A stretch of 64,000 bases of DNA from an uncultured Erythrobacter sp. (GCF_947499705.1 NZ_CANMPJ010000001.1:1461501-1525500); one strand, 5' to 3'; shown: positions 27,143 through 37,219, counted from the stretch's first letter. Notes: generated by a model not told the origin, from the letters alone. A program made the numbers and translations.

Positions 27143-27276
27143 CGCACCAATATGCTTTGGCCGCGCATGTTTTCCAACAGCTCGGTCTGCGACGCTGGGG
27201 AAAACGAGATTTGACGCCGCTGACATTTAGCGACCATCTTTGCGCGATATATGAGAACTATCGAGGGGGATCCGAT

Positions 27277-28038
27277 ATGACCGACAACAATGAACTCCAG
27301 CAGCGGGCTGAGGGCCTGATGAACCGCGCCAAGGCAATCACGCTGAAACCGGCAGAGACTTGGCCGGTCATCGCCAAGGAAACCGACGAGCCTATGCAGG
27401 TCTTCCTGCGCTATGTTGTGCCTCTGGCTGCGATTGGTCCGGTCGCGTCATTCATCGGCGGTCAGGTTTTCGGCTATGGGTTGTTCGGCATCAGCTGGAA
27501 GCCATCTCTGATGGGCGGTCTATCGCAGGCCATCACAAGCTACGTTCTCACGCTTGCCAGCATCTGGCTGATCGCGTGGGTTGCCAATTTTCTGAGTCCC
27601 AAGTTTGAGGGCAAGGATGACTACGCCAGCGCATTCCGTCTCGCAGCCTATTCGATGACGGCGGCATGGATCGTCGGCATTGTCGGGCTCATCCCGGCGC
27701 TCGGCATTCTCGGCCTCGCAGCGTTGTACAGCCTGTATCTGTTCTACAAGGGCGCTCCAGTCATGATGGAGGTTCCCGCGAAGAACGCGATTGTTTACAC
27801 CGTGATCACTGTGATCGTGGCCGTACTGGCAAACTTCGTGATCGGCATGATCGCTGCGGCACTCACTGGGCCTGGACCGATGGCAGGCATCGGATCAGGC
27901 GACGGCACGATTGATGGCACGACGATCGACCTTGGCGAGTACGGCTCGATTGAGGTGGATGAAGACGGCGACACAACAACCGCCACGATCAATGTCGATG
28001 GCGAGGAAATGACCATCGAAGTGCCTAACGAGGACTGA
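27277..28038 (+). CDS. Yip1-family inner-membrane protein
   Basis: 253 residues from the ATG at 27277, preceded by GAGGGGGA. A cytoplasmic N-terminus containing RAKAITLKPAETWPVIAKE leads into five hydrophobic segments (about residues 45-205), the layout of bacterial Yip1 proteins. The last 45 residues form an acidic, Gly/Asp/Thr-rich tail with strand-like repeats (IDGTTIDLGEYGSIEVDEDG). The role in bacteria is unknown. It is divergent from dnaE. Confidence 0.85.
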   Translation: MTDNNELQQRAEGLMNRAKAITLKPAETWPVIAKETDEPMQVFLRYVVPLAAIGPVASFIGGQVFGYGLFGISWKPSLMGGLSQAITSYVLTLASIWLIAWVANFLSPKFEGKDDYASAFRLAAYSMTAAWIVGIVGLIPALGILGLAALYSLYLFYKGAPVMMEVPAKNAIVYTVITVIVAVLANFVIGMIAAALTGPGPMAGIGSGDGTIDGTTIDLGEYGSIEVDEDGDTTTATINVDGEEMTIEVPNED

Positions 28039-28053
28039 TCGGAGATCCGGCGC

Positions 28054-28344
28054 ATGGCCGACATGATCGAGGTTGAAAACGTCAACACGCCGGGCCGTAA
28101 GTCGCGGGTGAACGCGGCGAAATATGCCGACATGCTGCAAGCGTTCGAGAAGGCCCTGCCAAGTGCGTCACCCGGTCTAACGCAGGATCAGACCCGCGAG
28201 GCAGTCAAACCGCATCTAAGCGAGGACCTGTTTCCAGGCGGAAATACCTGCGGATGGTGGGCAAAGACGGTGCAGCTCGACCTTGAGGCCAAAGGCAAGC
28301 TGCTACGCGAAGCCACCAAGCCGCTACGCTGGCATTGGAAGTGA
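28054..28344 (+). CDS. DUF6958-like small protein
   Basis: 96 residues. The IEVENVNTPGRKSRVNAAKY start and LFPGGNTCGWWAKTVQLDLEAKG followed by EATKPLRWHWK are highly characteristic of a small widespread family that I recall as DUF6958. The C-terminal half looks like a winged-helix fragment. GGAG at 28041-28044 is the ribosome-binding site. It follows the Yip1 gene by 15 bases. The function is unknown. Confidence 0.8.
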   Translation: MADMIEVENVNTPGRKSRVNAAKYADMLQAFEKALPSASPGLTQDQTREAVKPHLSEDLFPGGNTCGWWAKTVQLDLEAKGKLLREATKPLRWHWK

Positions 28345-28366
28345 CTTTGGCGAGATAGCTACCGGG

Positions 28367-28846
28367 TCAGAGCAGCTTTTCGATATCCTTGGCGATCCGC
28401 TCTGGCGTGTCCTGGGGAGCGTAGCGCTTCACGACATTGCCTTCGCGATCGATCAGGAACTTCGTGAAGTTCCATTTGACCGATGTCGAGCCCATCAGGC
28501 CCTTCGCCTCACCCTTCATCCAGTCATAAAGCGGTGACGCGTCGGGGCCGTTCACATCTACCTTCTCCATCAGCGGGAAGGTGACGCCGAAATTGACCTT
28601 GCAGAATTCCTGAATTTCGTCCGCGTTGCCCGGCTCCTGCGCGCCGAATTGATTGCAGGGAAAGCCAAGGACTTCGAAATCTTTCTCCTTGAACTGCTGA
28701 AACAGCTTCTCCAGCCCGTCATATTGCGGGGTGAACCCGCATTTGCTGGCGGTATTCACCACGAGCAAGACCTTGCCCTTCTTCTCGGCAAGATCGAGCT
28801 CTTCGCCGCGATTTGTGGTGACGGTGAAATCGGCAATGGTGGTCAT
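28367..28846 (-). CDS. Glutathione peroxidase
   Basis: 159 residues from the ATG at 28846 (ATGA overlap). The peroxidatic Cys sits in NTASKCGFTPQY at about residue 36, with FPCNQFGAQEPG, containing the conserved Gln, and WNFTKFLID containing the catalytic Trp/Asn. It is a Cys- rather than Sec-type enzyme; such bacterial forms usually take electrons from thioredoxin. It reduces peroxides in the cytoplasm. Confidence 0.95.
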   Translation of the reverse strand: MTTIADFTVTTNRGEELDLAEKKGKVLLVVNTASKCGFTPQYDGLEKLFQQFKEKDFEVLGFPCNQFGAQEPGNADEIQEFCKVNFGVTFPLMEKVDVNGPDASPLYDWMKGEAKGLMGSTSVKWNFTKFLIDREGNVVKRYAPQDTPERIAKDIEKLL

Positions 28847-29400
28847 TCGGCGTCCTTCGACTCGGTCGCGCCCTTGGGGCGATAGATCAGATCGAAACTC
28901 GTTTGCCACGAAAGACCCTGATCGGTCGAGCCTTCGCCGAATTGCCTTACGCTGCCGTCATCCTGCACCGAATAAGTCATACGAACCATGACGTCTTCAC
29001 CATTCGCTCCCGCGCCCGGCCAGAAACCGGTCAGCACCATTTTGTCATCGACTGTCCCGCCAGCGAATTCGACCCGCTTGCCATCGGCACCGACCCACAA
29101 TTGCTCCCAGCGGCCATTTGCTGGATTGACGAACGACATGCTGGTCCCGTCGCGCCCCGAAAGCGGCTTCCAATGCTCACGGATCACACAGCCAGTCGAG
29201 ACGCGCTCGATGGTGCTGTTCGCCGCTTTCTTATCCGAGCCGTTGGGGAATACCTCCCACTCACCGACCCAAAAATCGAACGCACCATGCGCTTCGGTCG
29301 CGCAAGCAGAAGGCGGTGGATATGGAGGTGCAGGTGGCGGTTGATCGGGCTGAGCGCTGACAGCTTGCAGCAGCAGAAACGCGGGTGTGAATGTGAGCAT
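28843..29400 (-). CDS. Secreted protein of DUF1579-like type
   Basis: 185 residues from the ATG at 29400, with GGGAGGGAACC immediately before it. A short signal peptide (to about AVSAQ, residue 17) and a Pro-rich stretch precede a domain with FDFWVGEWEVFPNG, GCVIREHWKPLSG and WEQLWVGADGKRVEFAGG. These are hallmarks of small lipocalin-like beta-barrel proteins of the DUF1579 kind. The role is unknown. It is coupled to the glutathione peroxidase. Confidence 0.75.
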   Translation of the reverse strand: MLTFTPAFLLLQAVSAQPDQPPPAPPYPPPSACATEAHGAFDFWVGEWEVFPNGSDKKAANSTIERVSTGCVIREHWKPLSGRDGTSMSFVNPANGRWEQLWVGADGKRVEFAGGTVDDKMVLTGFWPGAGANGEDVMVRMTYSVQDDGSVRQFGEGSTDQGLSWQTSFDLIYRPKGATESKDAE

Positions 29401-29494
29401 GGTTCCCTCCCCCAATTTGAGAGACGGTTTACCCTAGATACTCAATGGCGAAACGGGTTGATCTGCCAAACGCAGACTGCCCTCGGCAAAGTCG

Positions 29495-30175
29495 CTACTC
29501 AAGCACCCCGTCATGCAAACGCACCACGCGGTCCATCCGGCTCGCAAGTCTCTCGTTGTGCGTCGCGACCAATGCTGCGCTGCCCTCACCGCGCACCAGT
29601 TCAAGAAACTGCCCGAGCACGGCGTCGGAAGTGTGTTCGTCCAGATTCCCGGTTGGCTCATCTGCCAGAACCAGCGTCGGACGGTTGGCCAGCGCCCGCG
29701 CTACGGCAACACGCTGTTGTTCACCGCCGGAAAGTTGGCTCGGTCGGTGTGTGAGACGATGGCCCAAGCCGAGGCTCGAAAGCAGGCCCTGCGCCCGTTC
29801 CAGCGCCGCATCTCGCGGCGTTCCCGCAATCATCTGCGGCATCACCACATTCTCTGTCGCATCGAAATCTGGCAGCAGATGGTGGAACTGATAGACGAAA
29901 CCGAGATGCTCGCGCCGCAACCGTGTGCGTTGGTCCGCCGGAAGCGACGCCGCCGCTTCTCCCGCAATTGCGATCGAACCATCGAAGCCGCCTTCGAGCA
30001 AGCCGACGGCCTGCAGCATTGTCGATTTGCCCGAACCGGAAGGCCCCAACAGAGCAACGATTTCGCCCGGTTGAATATCGAGATCGACACCGCGCAAGAC
30101 TTCGATCGTCTCACCGCCTTGCTCAAAGCTGCGTGTCAGCCCGCGCAGCGCTACGATGGGAGCAGTCTCACTCAT
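29495..30175 (-). CDS. lolD: Lipoprotein-releasing ABC transporter ATP-binding protein
   Basis: 226 residues. Walker [10 protein letters not shown] near residue 45, a Q-loop ([17 protein letters not shown]) typical of LolD, the signature [15 protein letters not shown], Walker [13 protein letters not shown] and a switch His (VATHNE). It drives release of mature lipoproteins from the inner membrane to LolA. It overlaps the permease gene by 8 bases. Confidence 0.95.
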   Translation of the reverse strand: MSETAPIVALRGLTRSFEQGGETIEVLRGVDLDIQPGEIVALLGPSGSGKSTMLQAVGLLEGGFDGSIAIAGEAAASLPADQRTRLRREHLGFVYQFHHLLPDFDATENVVMPQMIAGTPRDAALERAQGLLSSLGLGHRLTHRPSQLSGGEQQRVAVARALANRPTLVLADEPTGNLDEHTSDAVLGQFLELVRGEGSAALVATHNERLASRMDRVVRLHDGVLE

Positions 30176-31406
30176 AGCGCAGCACCTGCACCGGATCGGT
30201 GCTCGCCGCTTTCAGTGCGGGGTAGAGCGTCGCGAGGAAGCTCAGGCCGAGCGCGAGCGCGGCGATGCCAATGATCTCCCATGGATCGACGCGAGCCGGG
30301 AGCGATGTGAGGAAGCGAACCTCAGGATCCCAGATCTGCACACCAGTCGCCCAAGCAATCCCGTCAACAATCGGATTGCGAAAATAGAGCACGATGAAGC
30401 CGAAGACCAAGCCGCTGATGGTGCCAATCGCACCCACTGTTGTCCCGGTCGTAACGAATATCTTCACCAGGCTTTTCCGCGTCGCACCCATTGTTCGCAT
30501 GATCGCAATGTCGCGGGTTTTTGCACGCACCAGCATGACCAAGCTCGAAAGAATATTAAAAGTCGCGACCAGCACCATGAAACTGAGCACAAAGAACATC
30601 GCGACGCGTTCGACTTCAAGCGCTTCAAACAAGGTCGAATTGATGGTCTTCCAATCCGCGATTTGCGCGCGCCCGACCAGCGTATCTTCTACGGGGGCAA
30701 GTATCTCGCCCACATTGTCCGGGTCATCGACCTTAATCTCAATCAGCCCAACAGTGTCGCCCAGCAGCAGCAAAGTCTGGGCGTCCTCCATCGGCATGAT
30801 CACGAATGTCTCGTCGAAATCGTAGAGCCCAATCTCGAAGATCGCTGCGACTTCATAAGCGACCTGTCGGATGGATGTCCCAAATGGTGTCGTGCGGCCT
30901 TGCGGGTTGATGATCGTGATCGTGTCGCCCACCCGCGCACCGATATTCGCAGCCAACCTCGCTCCAATGGCGACTTTGCGTTCGCCAGCTTGCAAGCGTG
31001 ACAGATCACCGAACAGCAATTTGTCCTGAAGCTCACCGATATCCTGCTGTGTGTTCCCGCGCACAAAGATCGCTACAACGCGGCCATTGAAGCTCGTCAG
31101 CAGCGGTTGCTCGATCAAAGGCGATGCTTCCTGCACACCCTCAGTGCCTTGCACTTGCTCCAGCACGCTTTCCCAATTGTCGAGCTTGCCGCCATAGGCC
31201 TGGATCACCGCGTGACCGTTCAGTCCGGCGAACTTGTCCAGCATCTCACCGCGAAAGCCGTTCATCACGCTCATCACGACCACCAGCATCGCGACGCTCA
31301 GCATCACCACACCAACCGAGATGCCGGCGACCAGCGCGATAAACGCCTCGCCTTTGCCCGGCCAAAGGTAGCGCTTGGCGATCATTCTTTCGAAGGGAGT
31401 GAGCAT
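30168..31406 (-). CDS. Lipoprotein-releasing ABC transporter permease (LolC/LolE type)
   Basis: 412 residues from the ATG at 31406; the upstream extension is not conserved in character. Layout: one N-terminal membrane helix (about 22-48), a large periplasmic domain, then three C-terminal helices, as in LolC/LolE. The [21 protein letters not shown] start is characteristic. Only one permease gene is present beside lolD, which fits a homodimeric LolF-like arrangement, although a second permease elsewhere cannot be excluded. Confidence 0.92.
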   Translation of the reverse strand: MLTPFERMIAKRYLWPGKGEAFIALVAGISVGVVMLSVAMLVVVMSVMNGFRGEMLDKFAGLNGHAVIQAYGGKLDNWESVLEQVQGTEGVQEASPLIEQPLLTSFNGRVVAIFVRGNTQQDIGELQDKLLFGDLSRLQAGERKVAIGARLAANIGARVGDTITIINPQGRTTPFGTSIRQVAYEVAAIFEIGLYDFDETFVIMPMEDAQTLLLLGDTVGLIEIKVDDPDNVGEILAPVEDTLVGRAQIADWKTINSTLFEALEVERVAMFFVLSFMVLVATFNILSSLVMLVRAKTRDIAIMRTMGATRKSLVKIFVTTGTTVGAIGTISGLVFGFIVLYFRNPIVDGIAWATGVQIWDPEVRFLTSLPARVDPWEIIGIAALALGLSFLATLYPALKAASTDPVQVLRYE

Positions 31407-31621
31407 GATGGTGACGGTGTGCTTGGCTACCTGAGACTGAACCTCGGCTGTAGGCGGACGGTTTCTCCCCCGCAATCCGAAGCTTGTGCCGGGCTGTGCG
31501 TAACGTGTTGCAACCGAGCGGAGAAAAAGGCGACAGGTGGCGGGCTTCCGCACTTGTAATTGATCCGTAACACGGTCATTGAGCGCGCACCGATCAGACA
31601 GCGCAGCGGGTCAACACGGCG

Positions 31622-33124
31622 ATGGCTAAAACAGCTTCATTTTCACCGCCAGAGAACCTGACTCATCCGTTTCTCGACATCGATGGTGACAAACTGCGCG
31701 AGGAATGCGGCGTGTTCGGTGCGATCAACGCGGCCGACGCCTCTGCCGCCACCGCGCTCGGGTTGCATGCACTTCAGCACCGCGGACAGGAAGCCGTGGG
31801 CATCACCAGCTTCGATGGCAGCGAGTTCTTCTCACGACGTGGCCTCGGCCATGTGGCGGAAAACTTCTCCTCATCAGAAGCGATTGCCGAATTGCCCGGA
31901 TCGATGGCGGCGGGCCATGTCCGCTATTCCACGACCGGCGGCGCCGGACTTCGCAACGTCCAACCGCTTTACGCCGAGCTAGCGAGCGGCGGATTCGCGG
32001 TCGCGCATAACGGCAATATTTCCAACGCGCAGATGCTGCGTTCCGACTTGGTCGGCAAGGGATCGATCTTTCAGTCGACATCCGACACCGAGGTGATCAT
32101 CCACTTGGTCGCGACTTCGCGCTATCCGACCATCGCCGATCGCCTTGTCGATGCGCTGCGGCTTGTTGAAGGCGCCTATGCACTTATCGTGATGACGCCC
32201 GAAGGCATGATCGCGTGCCGCGACCCGCTTGGTATTCGTCCATTGGTGATGGGCAAATTGGGTGATGCGGTCCTGTTCGCCAGCGAAAGCGTAGCCTTCG
32301 ACGTCGTCGGAGCCGAGTTGATCCGCGAAGTCGAGCCGGGCGAAATGCTGCAGGTCGATTTCTCCGGCGAAATCAAAAGCGTCCACCCATTTGGCCAAGC
32401 CAAACCGCGCCCCTGCATCTTCGAACATGTCTATTTCAGCAGGCCGGACAGCTTCTTCGCTGGGCAAAGCGTCTATGAAGCCCGCAAGGCCATTGGCGCA
32501 GAACTTGCGACCGAATCGCCCTGCGATGCCGACTTGATCGTACCAGTGCCCGACAGCGGTGTACCGGCTGCCATCGGTTACGCCCAGCAGTCTGGCCTGC
32601 CATTCGAACTCGGGATCATCCGGTCGCACTATGTCGGGCGCACGTTTATCCAGCCATCCGACAGCGCGCGCCATTCGGGCGTCAAGCGCAAGCACAACGC
32701 CAATCGCGGTCTCGTCGCGGGCAAACGGATTGTGCTCATCGACGATTCCATTGTGCGCGGCACCACCAGCTCGAAAATTGTCGAGATGATGCGCGAGGCA
32801 GGCGCGAGTGAGGTGCATTTCCGCGTGGCCAGCCCGCCGACAGCACATAGTTGTTTCTACGGCGTCGACACGCCTGAGCGTTCCAAGCTGCTCGCGGCGC
32901 AAATGGATCTCGAGCCGATGCGTGAATACATCAAGGCCGATAGCCTCGCTTTCATTTCGATCGACGGCCTTTACCGCGCGGTCGGTGCAAAGGGACGCAA
33001 CAACAGCTGCCCGCAATTCTGCGATGCCTGCTTTACCGGCGACTATCCGACCTCGCTCACCGATCTGGCATTGAGCGAGCAGAAAGCCGCCCAGCTTCCC
33101 TTTGCCGACCCCAAGGCAGCCTGA
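31622..33124 (+). CDS. purF: Amidophosphoribosyltransferase
   Basis: 500 residues; the first committed step of purine synthesis. An N-terminal propeptide precedes the catalytic Cys29 (EECGVFGA) of the Ntn glutaminase domain. The PRPP loop is IVLIDDSIVRGTTS. Cys residues in PRPCIFEH, HSCFYGVD and SCPQFCDACFTGDYP match the ligands of the Bacillus-type 4Fe-4S form. An SDR gene follows after 9 bases. I see no purine riboswitch in the 215-base leader. Confidence 0.96.
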   Translation: MAKTASFSPPENLTHPFLDIDGDKLREECGVFGAINAADASAATALGLHALQHRGQEAVGITSFDGSEFFSRRGLGHVAENFSSSEAIAELPGSMAAGHVRYSTTGGAGLRNVQPLYAELASGGFAVAHNGNISNAQMLRSDLVGKGSIFQSTSDTEVIIHLVATSRYPTIADRLVDALRLVEGAYALIVMTPEGMIACRDPLGIRPLVMGKLGDAVLFASESVAFDVVGAELIREVEPGEMLQVDFSGEIKSVHPFGQAKPRPCIFEHVYFSRPDSFFAGQSVYEARKAIGAELATESPCDADLIVPVPDSGVPAAIGYAQQSGLPFELGIIRSHYVGRTFIQPSDSARHSGVKRKHNANRGLVAGKRIVLIDDSIVRGTTSSKIVEMMREAGASEVHFRVASPPTAHSCFYGVDTPERSKLLAAQMDLEPMREYIKADSLAFISIDGLYRAVGAKGRNNSCPQFCDACFTGDYPTSLTDLALSEQKAAQLPFADPKAA

Positions 33125-33133
33125 GAAACCAAC

Positions 33134-33847
33134 ATGACCGATACGAAACCGCTCGAAGGGCGCACCGCGCTTGTCACCGGCGCAAGCCGCGGCATTGGCG
33201 CCGCCACTGCAAAGGCTCTCGCCGAAGCAGGAGCTCATGTCATCCTTGTCGCCCGCAAGGTGAAGGCGCTGGAAGTGATCGAGGACGCCATCCACGCGGC
33301 TGGCGGAACCTCGACCATCGCGCCGCTTGACCTGACAGAGGCTGACGCAGTTTCACGGCTTGCGGGAGCGATTGCCGGACGCTGGGAAACGCTCGATATT
33401 CTCTGTATTTCAGCGGCCTATTTGCCGGAATTGACACCGATTTCACAGGTCGATCCCAAGCAGTTCAACAAGGCCCTGCTGACCAATGTGGTGGCAACGC
33501 AAGCGCTGCTCGCAGGCTTTGACCCGCTGCTGCGGCGCGCAGAAGCCGGTCGTCTCATCGGTCTCACCAGCAGCGTCGGTGCCAGCCCTCGCGCGTTTTG
33601 GGGTGCTTACGGCTCGACCAAGGCTGCATTCGACAATCTGCTCGAAACCTACGGCGCCGAAGTCGAGAAGCTTAGTCCGTTGCGCGTAGCGATCATCGAT
33701 CCGGGCGCGACCCGCACCGAAATGCGCGAGCGCGCCTATCCTGGCGAAGACCCGCAATCAGTCAAAGCCCCTGAAAAGGTGGCAGAACGTATCGTGCAGC
33801 TTCTGACGGACGATTTCGAAACCGGTCACCGCGAACGGATAGACTGA
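33134..33847 (+). CDS. SDR-family oxidoreductase
   Basis: 237 residues. Rossmann TGASRGIGAATAKAL near the N-terminus, the catalytic Ser in GLTSSVGA and YGSTKAA (Tyr-x3-Lys). The ISAAYLPELTPISQVD segment replaces the more common NNAG. It is transcribed together with purF (9-base gap). The substrate is unknown. Confidence 0.9.
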   Translation: MTDTKPLEGRTALVTGASRGIGAATAKALAEAGAHVILVARKVKALEVIEDAIHAAGGTSTIAPLDLTEADAVSRLAGAIAGRWETLDILCISAAYLPELTPISQVDPKQFNKALLTNVVATQALLAGFDPLLRRAEAGRLIGLTSSVGASPRAFWGAYGSTKAAFDNLLETYGAEVEKLSPLRVAIIDPGATRTEMRERAYPGEDPQSVKAPEKVAERIVQLLTDDFETGHRERID

Positions 33848-33984
33848 GCCGCACAAGCGACCAAAAAACGTCCCTACTCCACAATTAACCTTGTTCCTCA
33901 ATCAGAGGGAAACCTCGCGCGATCAATCGTGCGGGCAACCAAACGGCCAAGAGACCAAAAGCTGATTGGACAAGGATTCCTACA

Positions 33985-34332
33985 ATGCCGACGAAAAAGG
34001 ACGTTTATCAAGTCGCGTCGCAGGAAGATCGCTGTGGACCGCGCACCAAGCTATCGATCCCCGCTACCTTGCGGGCATCAGGCGGGCGCGCATTCCAAAG
34101 CGTCGTACACGACCTGTCGATCTCCGGATTTTCCGCAGCATCGATCAACCGTATGCACGAAGGCCAGGTTTGCTGGCTATCGCTGCCCGGTCTTGAATCG
34201 CTTCAGGCCGAAGTGGTTTGGTGGGACAATTGCATTGTCGGGTGCGCGTTCAGCGAATTGCTGAGCCCGATCGTGCATGACAACATCCTGCAACGCTATA
34301 ACAACAATGGCGTGATCCGCACGGCGATCTGA
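33985..34332 (+). CDS. PilZ-domain protein, first of a tandem pair
   Basis: 115 residues. The RxxxR element (RCGPR, near residue 17) and DLSISGFS (DxSxxG) match the c-di-GMP-binding signature of PilZ. LQAEVVWWDNCIVGCAF is the usual last strand. AAGGA lies 8 bases before the ATG. The protein is a single domain, so it probably acts by binding a partner. The next gene is a close paralogue. Confidence 0.88.
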   Translation: MPTKKDVYQVASQEDRCGPRTKLSIPATLRASGGRAFQSVVHDLSISGFSAASINRMHEGQVCWLSLPGLESLQAEVVWWDNCIVGCAFSELLSPIVHDNILQRYNNNGVIRTAI

Positions 34333-34337
34333 CGCTG

Positions 34338-34646
34338 ATGGCTAGGGACAACCCACGCACCAAGCTCTCGATCCCGGCAACGCTTCGGGCATCGGGCGGT
34401 GGTGACGTCAAAAGCGTGGTGCATGAACTTTCGATCTCGGGCTTCTCTGCCGCATCTACCAAGCGCATGCTCGAAGGACAGGTGTGCTGGCTATCGCTCC
34501 CCGATCTCGAACCGTGCGAGGCCGAGGTTGTGTGGTGGGAAAATTGCATCGTAGGATGCGAGTTCAGCGATTTGCTGAGCCCGATCGTGCATGACAACAT
34601 CCTGCAGCGCTACAGCCACCTTGGCGTGGTTCGCACGGCAATCTAA
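34338..34646 (+). CDS. PilZ-domain protein, second of a tandem pair
   Basis: 102 residues, beginning 5 bases after the stop of the first copy and very similar to it from PRTKLSIPATLRASGG to the shared VRTAI or IRTAI end. It keeps RxxxR (RDNPR) but has ELSISGFS where the signature calls for D or N, which may weaken c-di-GMP binding. It lacks the first copy's N-terminal 15 residues. The pair arose by local duplication. Confidence 0.88.
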   Translation: MARDNPRTKLSIPATLRASGGGDVKSVVHELSISGFSAASTKRMLEGQVCWLSLPDLEPCEAEVVWWENCIVGCEFSDLLSPIVHDNILQRYSHLGVVRTAI

Positions 34647-34657
34647 CGGTCAGGGCA

Positions 34658-34687
34658 GCGGGGTTCAGGCCCCGCCCCAGCCTTTTT
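34658..34687 (+). terminator. Intrinsic terminator after the PilZ pair
   Basis: A gcgggg/ccccgc stem with a 6-base loop (34658-34675) is followed, after a GC-rich spacer, by five T residues at 34683-34687. It lies between the PilZ genes and the convergent serine hydrolase gene. Confidence 0.5.
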
Positions 34688-35912
34688 ATCGAACCTCGGG
34701 TTCCTTGAATTCTGTATTCTCTGCAATCTTGTTGACGACTGCACGCATTTGTCCGCGTGCCGTACCGCTGGTGGCTGTCGGCCAATTGCTGACCACGGCG
34801 ACCACCAGCTGTTTCTCTGGTACCAAAGTGATCGACTGACCGAAGATTCCCTGAGCGCCGTAATTGCCGCCCGGATATGTCCACCACTGATAGCCATAAC
34901 CAAAGCCGCCATCGCCGAAATCGACAAGCGAGTCGCCCGCTTCCGCGAACCACCCGTCAGGCACGATGCCCTCGCCGCCTTCCAGCGCAAACTGCCCCAT
35001 CCGGGCGTAGTCCGAGAGGCGCAGTGAGAGGCAGCAGCCGCCGATATTGCCGCCGCGCGGATCGACCATCCAGAACATGTCGCCAGCGAAACCGGCAGGC
35101 TCGACGATCTTCTCCTGCGAATACTCCGCAAGCGATTGGCCAACCGCGTTCTCGACCAGCAATCCGATCAGGTTCGTCTCGCCGGTTTTGTAGACCCACT
35201 TCTCGCCCGGCTCCGCCTCACGCTTCAGCGTCTTCATCTGCGCAACAATGGCGTCGGGCCCATATTCGAGAACGAAGCGGTTCATCGCCGCGACGTCGCT
35301 GTTGGGGTCGGTATAATCTTCGTTCCAGGCTACACCGCTGGTCATGGTAGCGATGTGGCGAACGGAGACGCCGTCATAGGCCGAGCCGGTAAGCTCCGGG
35401 ATATACTTGGTCACGGGGTCATCGAGGCTTTCGATAAACCCGTCGGCCACCGCCGCACCCAGCAGCGTTGAAGTAAAGCTCTTCGCGACGGAGAAACTGG
35501 TCCAGCGATCCTCGGCGCCCAGCCCCAGACCATATTCTTCAAACCGGATCTGTCCGCCTTGCAAGACCATGATCCCTGCTGCGTTGGTGTCTTTCAGGAC
35601 CTTTCGCAAATCACTGACCAGATCAGGTGACAGCGGCGCCCCCGGTTGCAAGATACGCTGACGTGTTGCCGCAGGGACCTCATGGCCCGCGAACCAGCTT
35701 TCCATATCGCGGAACCGCGCCGAGCGGGTGGCATCGTCCCAGAACAACACTTGCAGCTCGGACTGATCAACAGCAGGTGGCGGGTTCAATTGAACCGGCG
35801 CCAGCGGCGCGTCAGCCACCGCTGCAGCGCTATCGACACCGCTGTATCCGGCCGAACATCCCGCAAGAGCCAGCGCGCCAAGCGCTCCCAACGTCAATTG
35901 TGCAAGTCTCAT
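34686..35912 (-). CDS. Beta-lactamase-fold serine hydrolase, lipoprotein
   Basis: 408 residues from the ATG at 35912; GAGAGGA lies 8 bases before it. A lipoprotein signal ends LALAGC (Cys about 19). The class C/esterase core has FSVAKSF (SxxK nucleophile), a tyrosine motif region with YKTGETN and a C-terminal YGAQGIFGQ. These proteins are usually esterases or peptidases rather than true beta-lactamases. It follows cfa by 19 bases and may share its transcript. Confidence 0.9.
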   Translation of the reverse strand: MRLAQLTLGALGALALAGCSAGYSGVDSAAAVADAPLAPVQLNPPPAVDQSELQVLFWDDATRSARFRDMESWFAGHEVPAATRQRILQPGAPLSPDLVSDLRKVLKDTNAAGIMVLQGGQIRFEEYGLGLGAEDRWTSFSVAKSFTSTLLGAAVADGFIESLDDPVTKYIPELTGSAYDGVSVRHIATMTSGVAWNEDYTDPNSDVAAMNRFVLEYGPDAIVAQMKTLKREAEPGEKWVYKTGETNLIGLLVENAVGQSLAEYSQEKIVEPAGFAGDMFWMVDPRGGNIGGCCLSLRLSDYARMGQFALEGGEGIVPDGWFAEAGDSLVDFGDGGFGYGYQWWTYPGGNYGAQGIFGQSITLVPEKQLVVAVVSNWPTATSGTARGQMRAVVNKIAENTEFKEPEVR

Positions 35913-35931
35913 GCGGATTTGTCCTCTCAGT

Positions 35932-37167
35932 CTATTGTTTGACCAGCGTAACCTGGTGAACATCGATATTGCCTACGCGAAAGCCGGCCTCGCAATAGGC
36001 GAGGTAGTAACGCCAAAGTCGAACGAAGCGGTCGTCGAAGCCTTCCGGCAAGCGCTTGTGGGCAACGGCATCTTCGAACCGCTCACGCCAAATCCTGAGG
36101 GTTTCGGCATAGTCCGGGCCAAAACGCAACTCATCCTGCCAACCAAGACCACGCGCTTCTGCCAGTTGGCGAAACTCTGATGACTTGATCAGCAGCCCGC
36201 CGGGAAAGATGTACGCCTGAATGAAATCGGCTGTGCCCGTGTAGGTCTCAAACAGATCATCTTCGATTGAGATGTATTGTAGCGCGGCGCGGCCACCTGA
36301 TTTCAGGTTGCGCGCGACGCAGTCCATGAATTCCGGCCAGTATTCGCGGCCCAAAGCCTCGACCATCTCGACGCTGACGATGGCATCGAACTGACCTGCG
36401 GCATCGCGGTAGTCCTGCTTGCGAAATTCGATCGAGCTGTCACGGCGCTGGCGGGCATAGGCGAGCTGCTCTTCAGACAGACTGATCGCGGCAACCTTCG
36501 CGCCCTGCTGTGCAAGGTGCTCGGCCATCGAGCCCCAACCGCAACCGATCTCAAGCACCGTTTTCGGCTCACCGATCCGCTCGGCCATCGCTTCAAGCTT
36601 TCGCTGTTGTGCAACTTCCAACCCATCTTCCCCGCATCCGAGCGCGCTGGAATAGGTCATGCTGGGATCGAGCCAGGCGGCGTAGAAATCGTTGCCGAGA
36701 TCGTAGTGCGCCGCAATGTTGCGCTGCGATCCAGCCTTGTCATTACGATTGAACCGGTGCGCGAGCGCCGCAGCCCACCTGAACGGTCCAGAACTGCGCG
36801 CCGTGCCGCCGAGGGTTCTGACATTGTCGGACATCACTGCGAACGTCGCGGTCATGTCGTTGGTGTCCCACTCGCCTGCCTCGTACGCCTGATACCAGCC
36901 AATCGTACCATTGGTGGCCAGTCGCAGCAGCGCGCGCCAATCCTTTAGCCACACCTCTGCTTCAAATCCGGGAGCACGCCCGCCCAGCATCCGCGTTGTT
37001 CCGTCAGGCAAGTGGCCGATCAGAGAACCGCGCTCCAGTCCCGCATCGATACGGTCGAGTATGTTGGTGAAGCCAGGCGCGATCAGCTTGGCGAAAAATC
37101 CCGGCTCGGGGGCAAACCGCTCCCCGCCGCTGAGCAATTGCTCGCCTCTCACCCCTTGCGCCGTCAT
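35932..37167 (-). CDS. cfa: Cyclopropane-fatty-acyl-phospholipid synthase
   Basis: 411 residues. The N-terminal lipid-binding domain contains the DTNDMTATFAVMSDN region. The catalytic domain has AAHYDLGNDFYAAWLDPSMTYS, the SAM loop VLEIGCGWGSMAEHLA and VSVEMVEALGREYW. It methylenates unsaturated acyl chains of membrane phospholipids using SAM. The length is close to that of E. coli Cfa (382). It lies upstream of the serine hydrolase on the same strand. Confidence 0.94.
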   Translation of the reverse strand: MTAQGVRGEQLLSGGERFAPEPGFFAKLIAPGFTNILDRIDAGLERGSLIGHLPDGTTRMLGGRAPGFEAEVWLKDWRALLRLATNGTIGWYQAYEAGEWDTNDMTATFAVMSDNVRTLGGTARSSGPFRWAAALAHRFNRNDKAGSQRNIAAHYDLGNDFYAAWLDPSMTYSSALGCGEDGLEVAQQRKLEAMAERIGEPKTVLEIGCGWGSMAEHLAQQGAKVAAISLSEEQLAYARQRRDSSIEFRKQDYRDAAGQFDAIVSVEMVEALGREYWPEFMDCVARNLKSGGRAALQYISIEDDLFETYTGTADFIQAYIFPGGLLIKSSEFRQLAEARGLGWQDELRFGPDYAETLRIWRERFEDAVAHKRLPEGFDDRFVRLWRYYLAYCEAGFRVGNIDVHQVTLVKQ

Positions 37168-37219
37168 GGCGCTGCTTTAAGCGGCGCGGCGCGCATCGGG
37201 CAACCCGCCTGCGCCGCTG

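Noticed and set aside
31979..33295. 438-residue minus-strand open frame
   Set aside because: Antisense to purF and running into the SDR gene; no domain.
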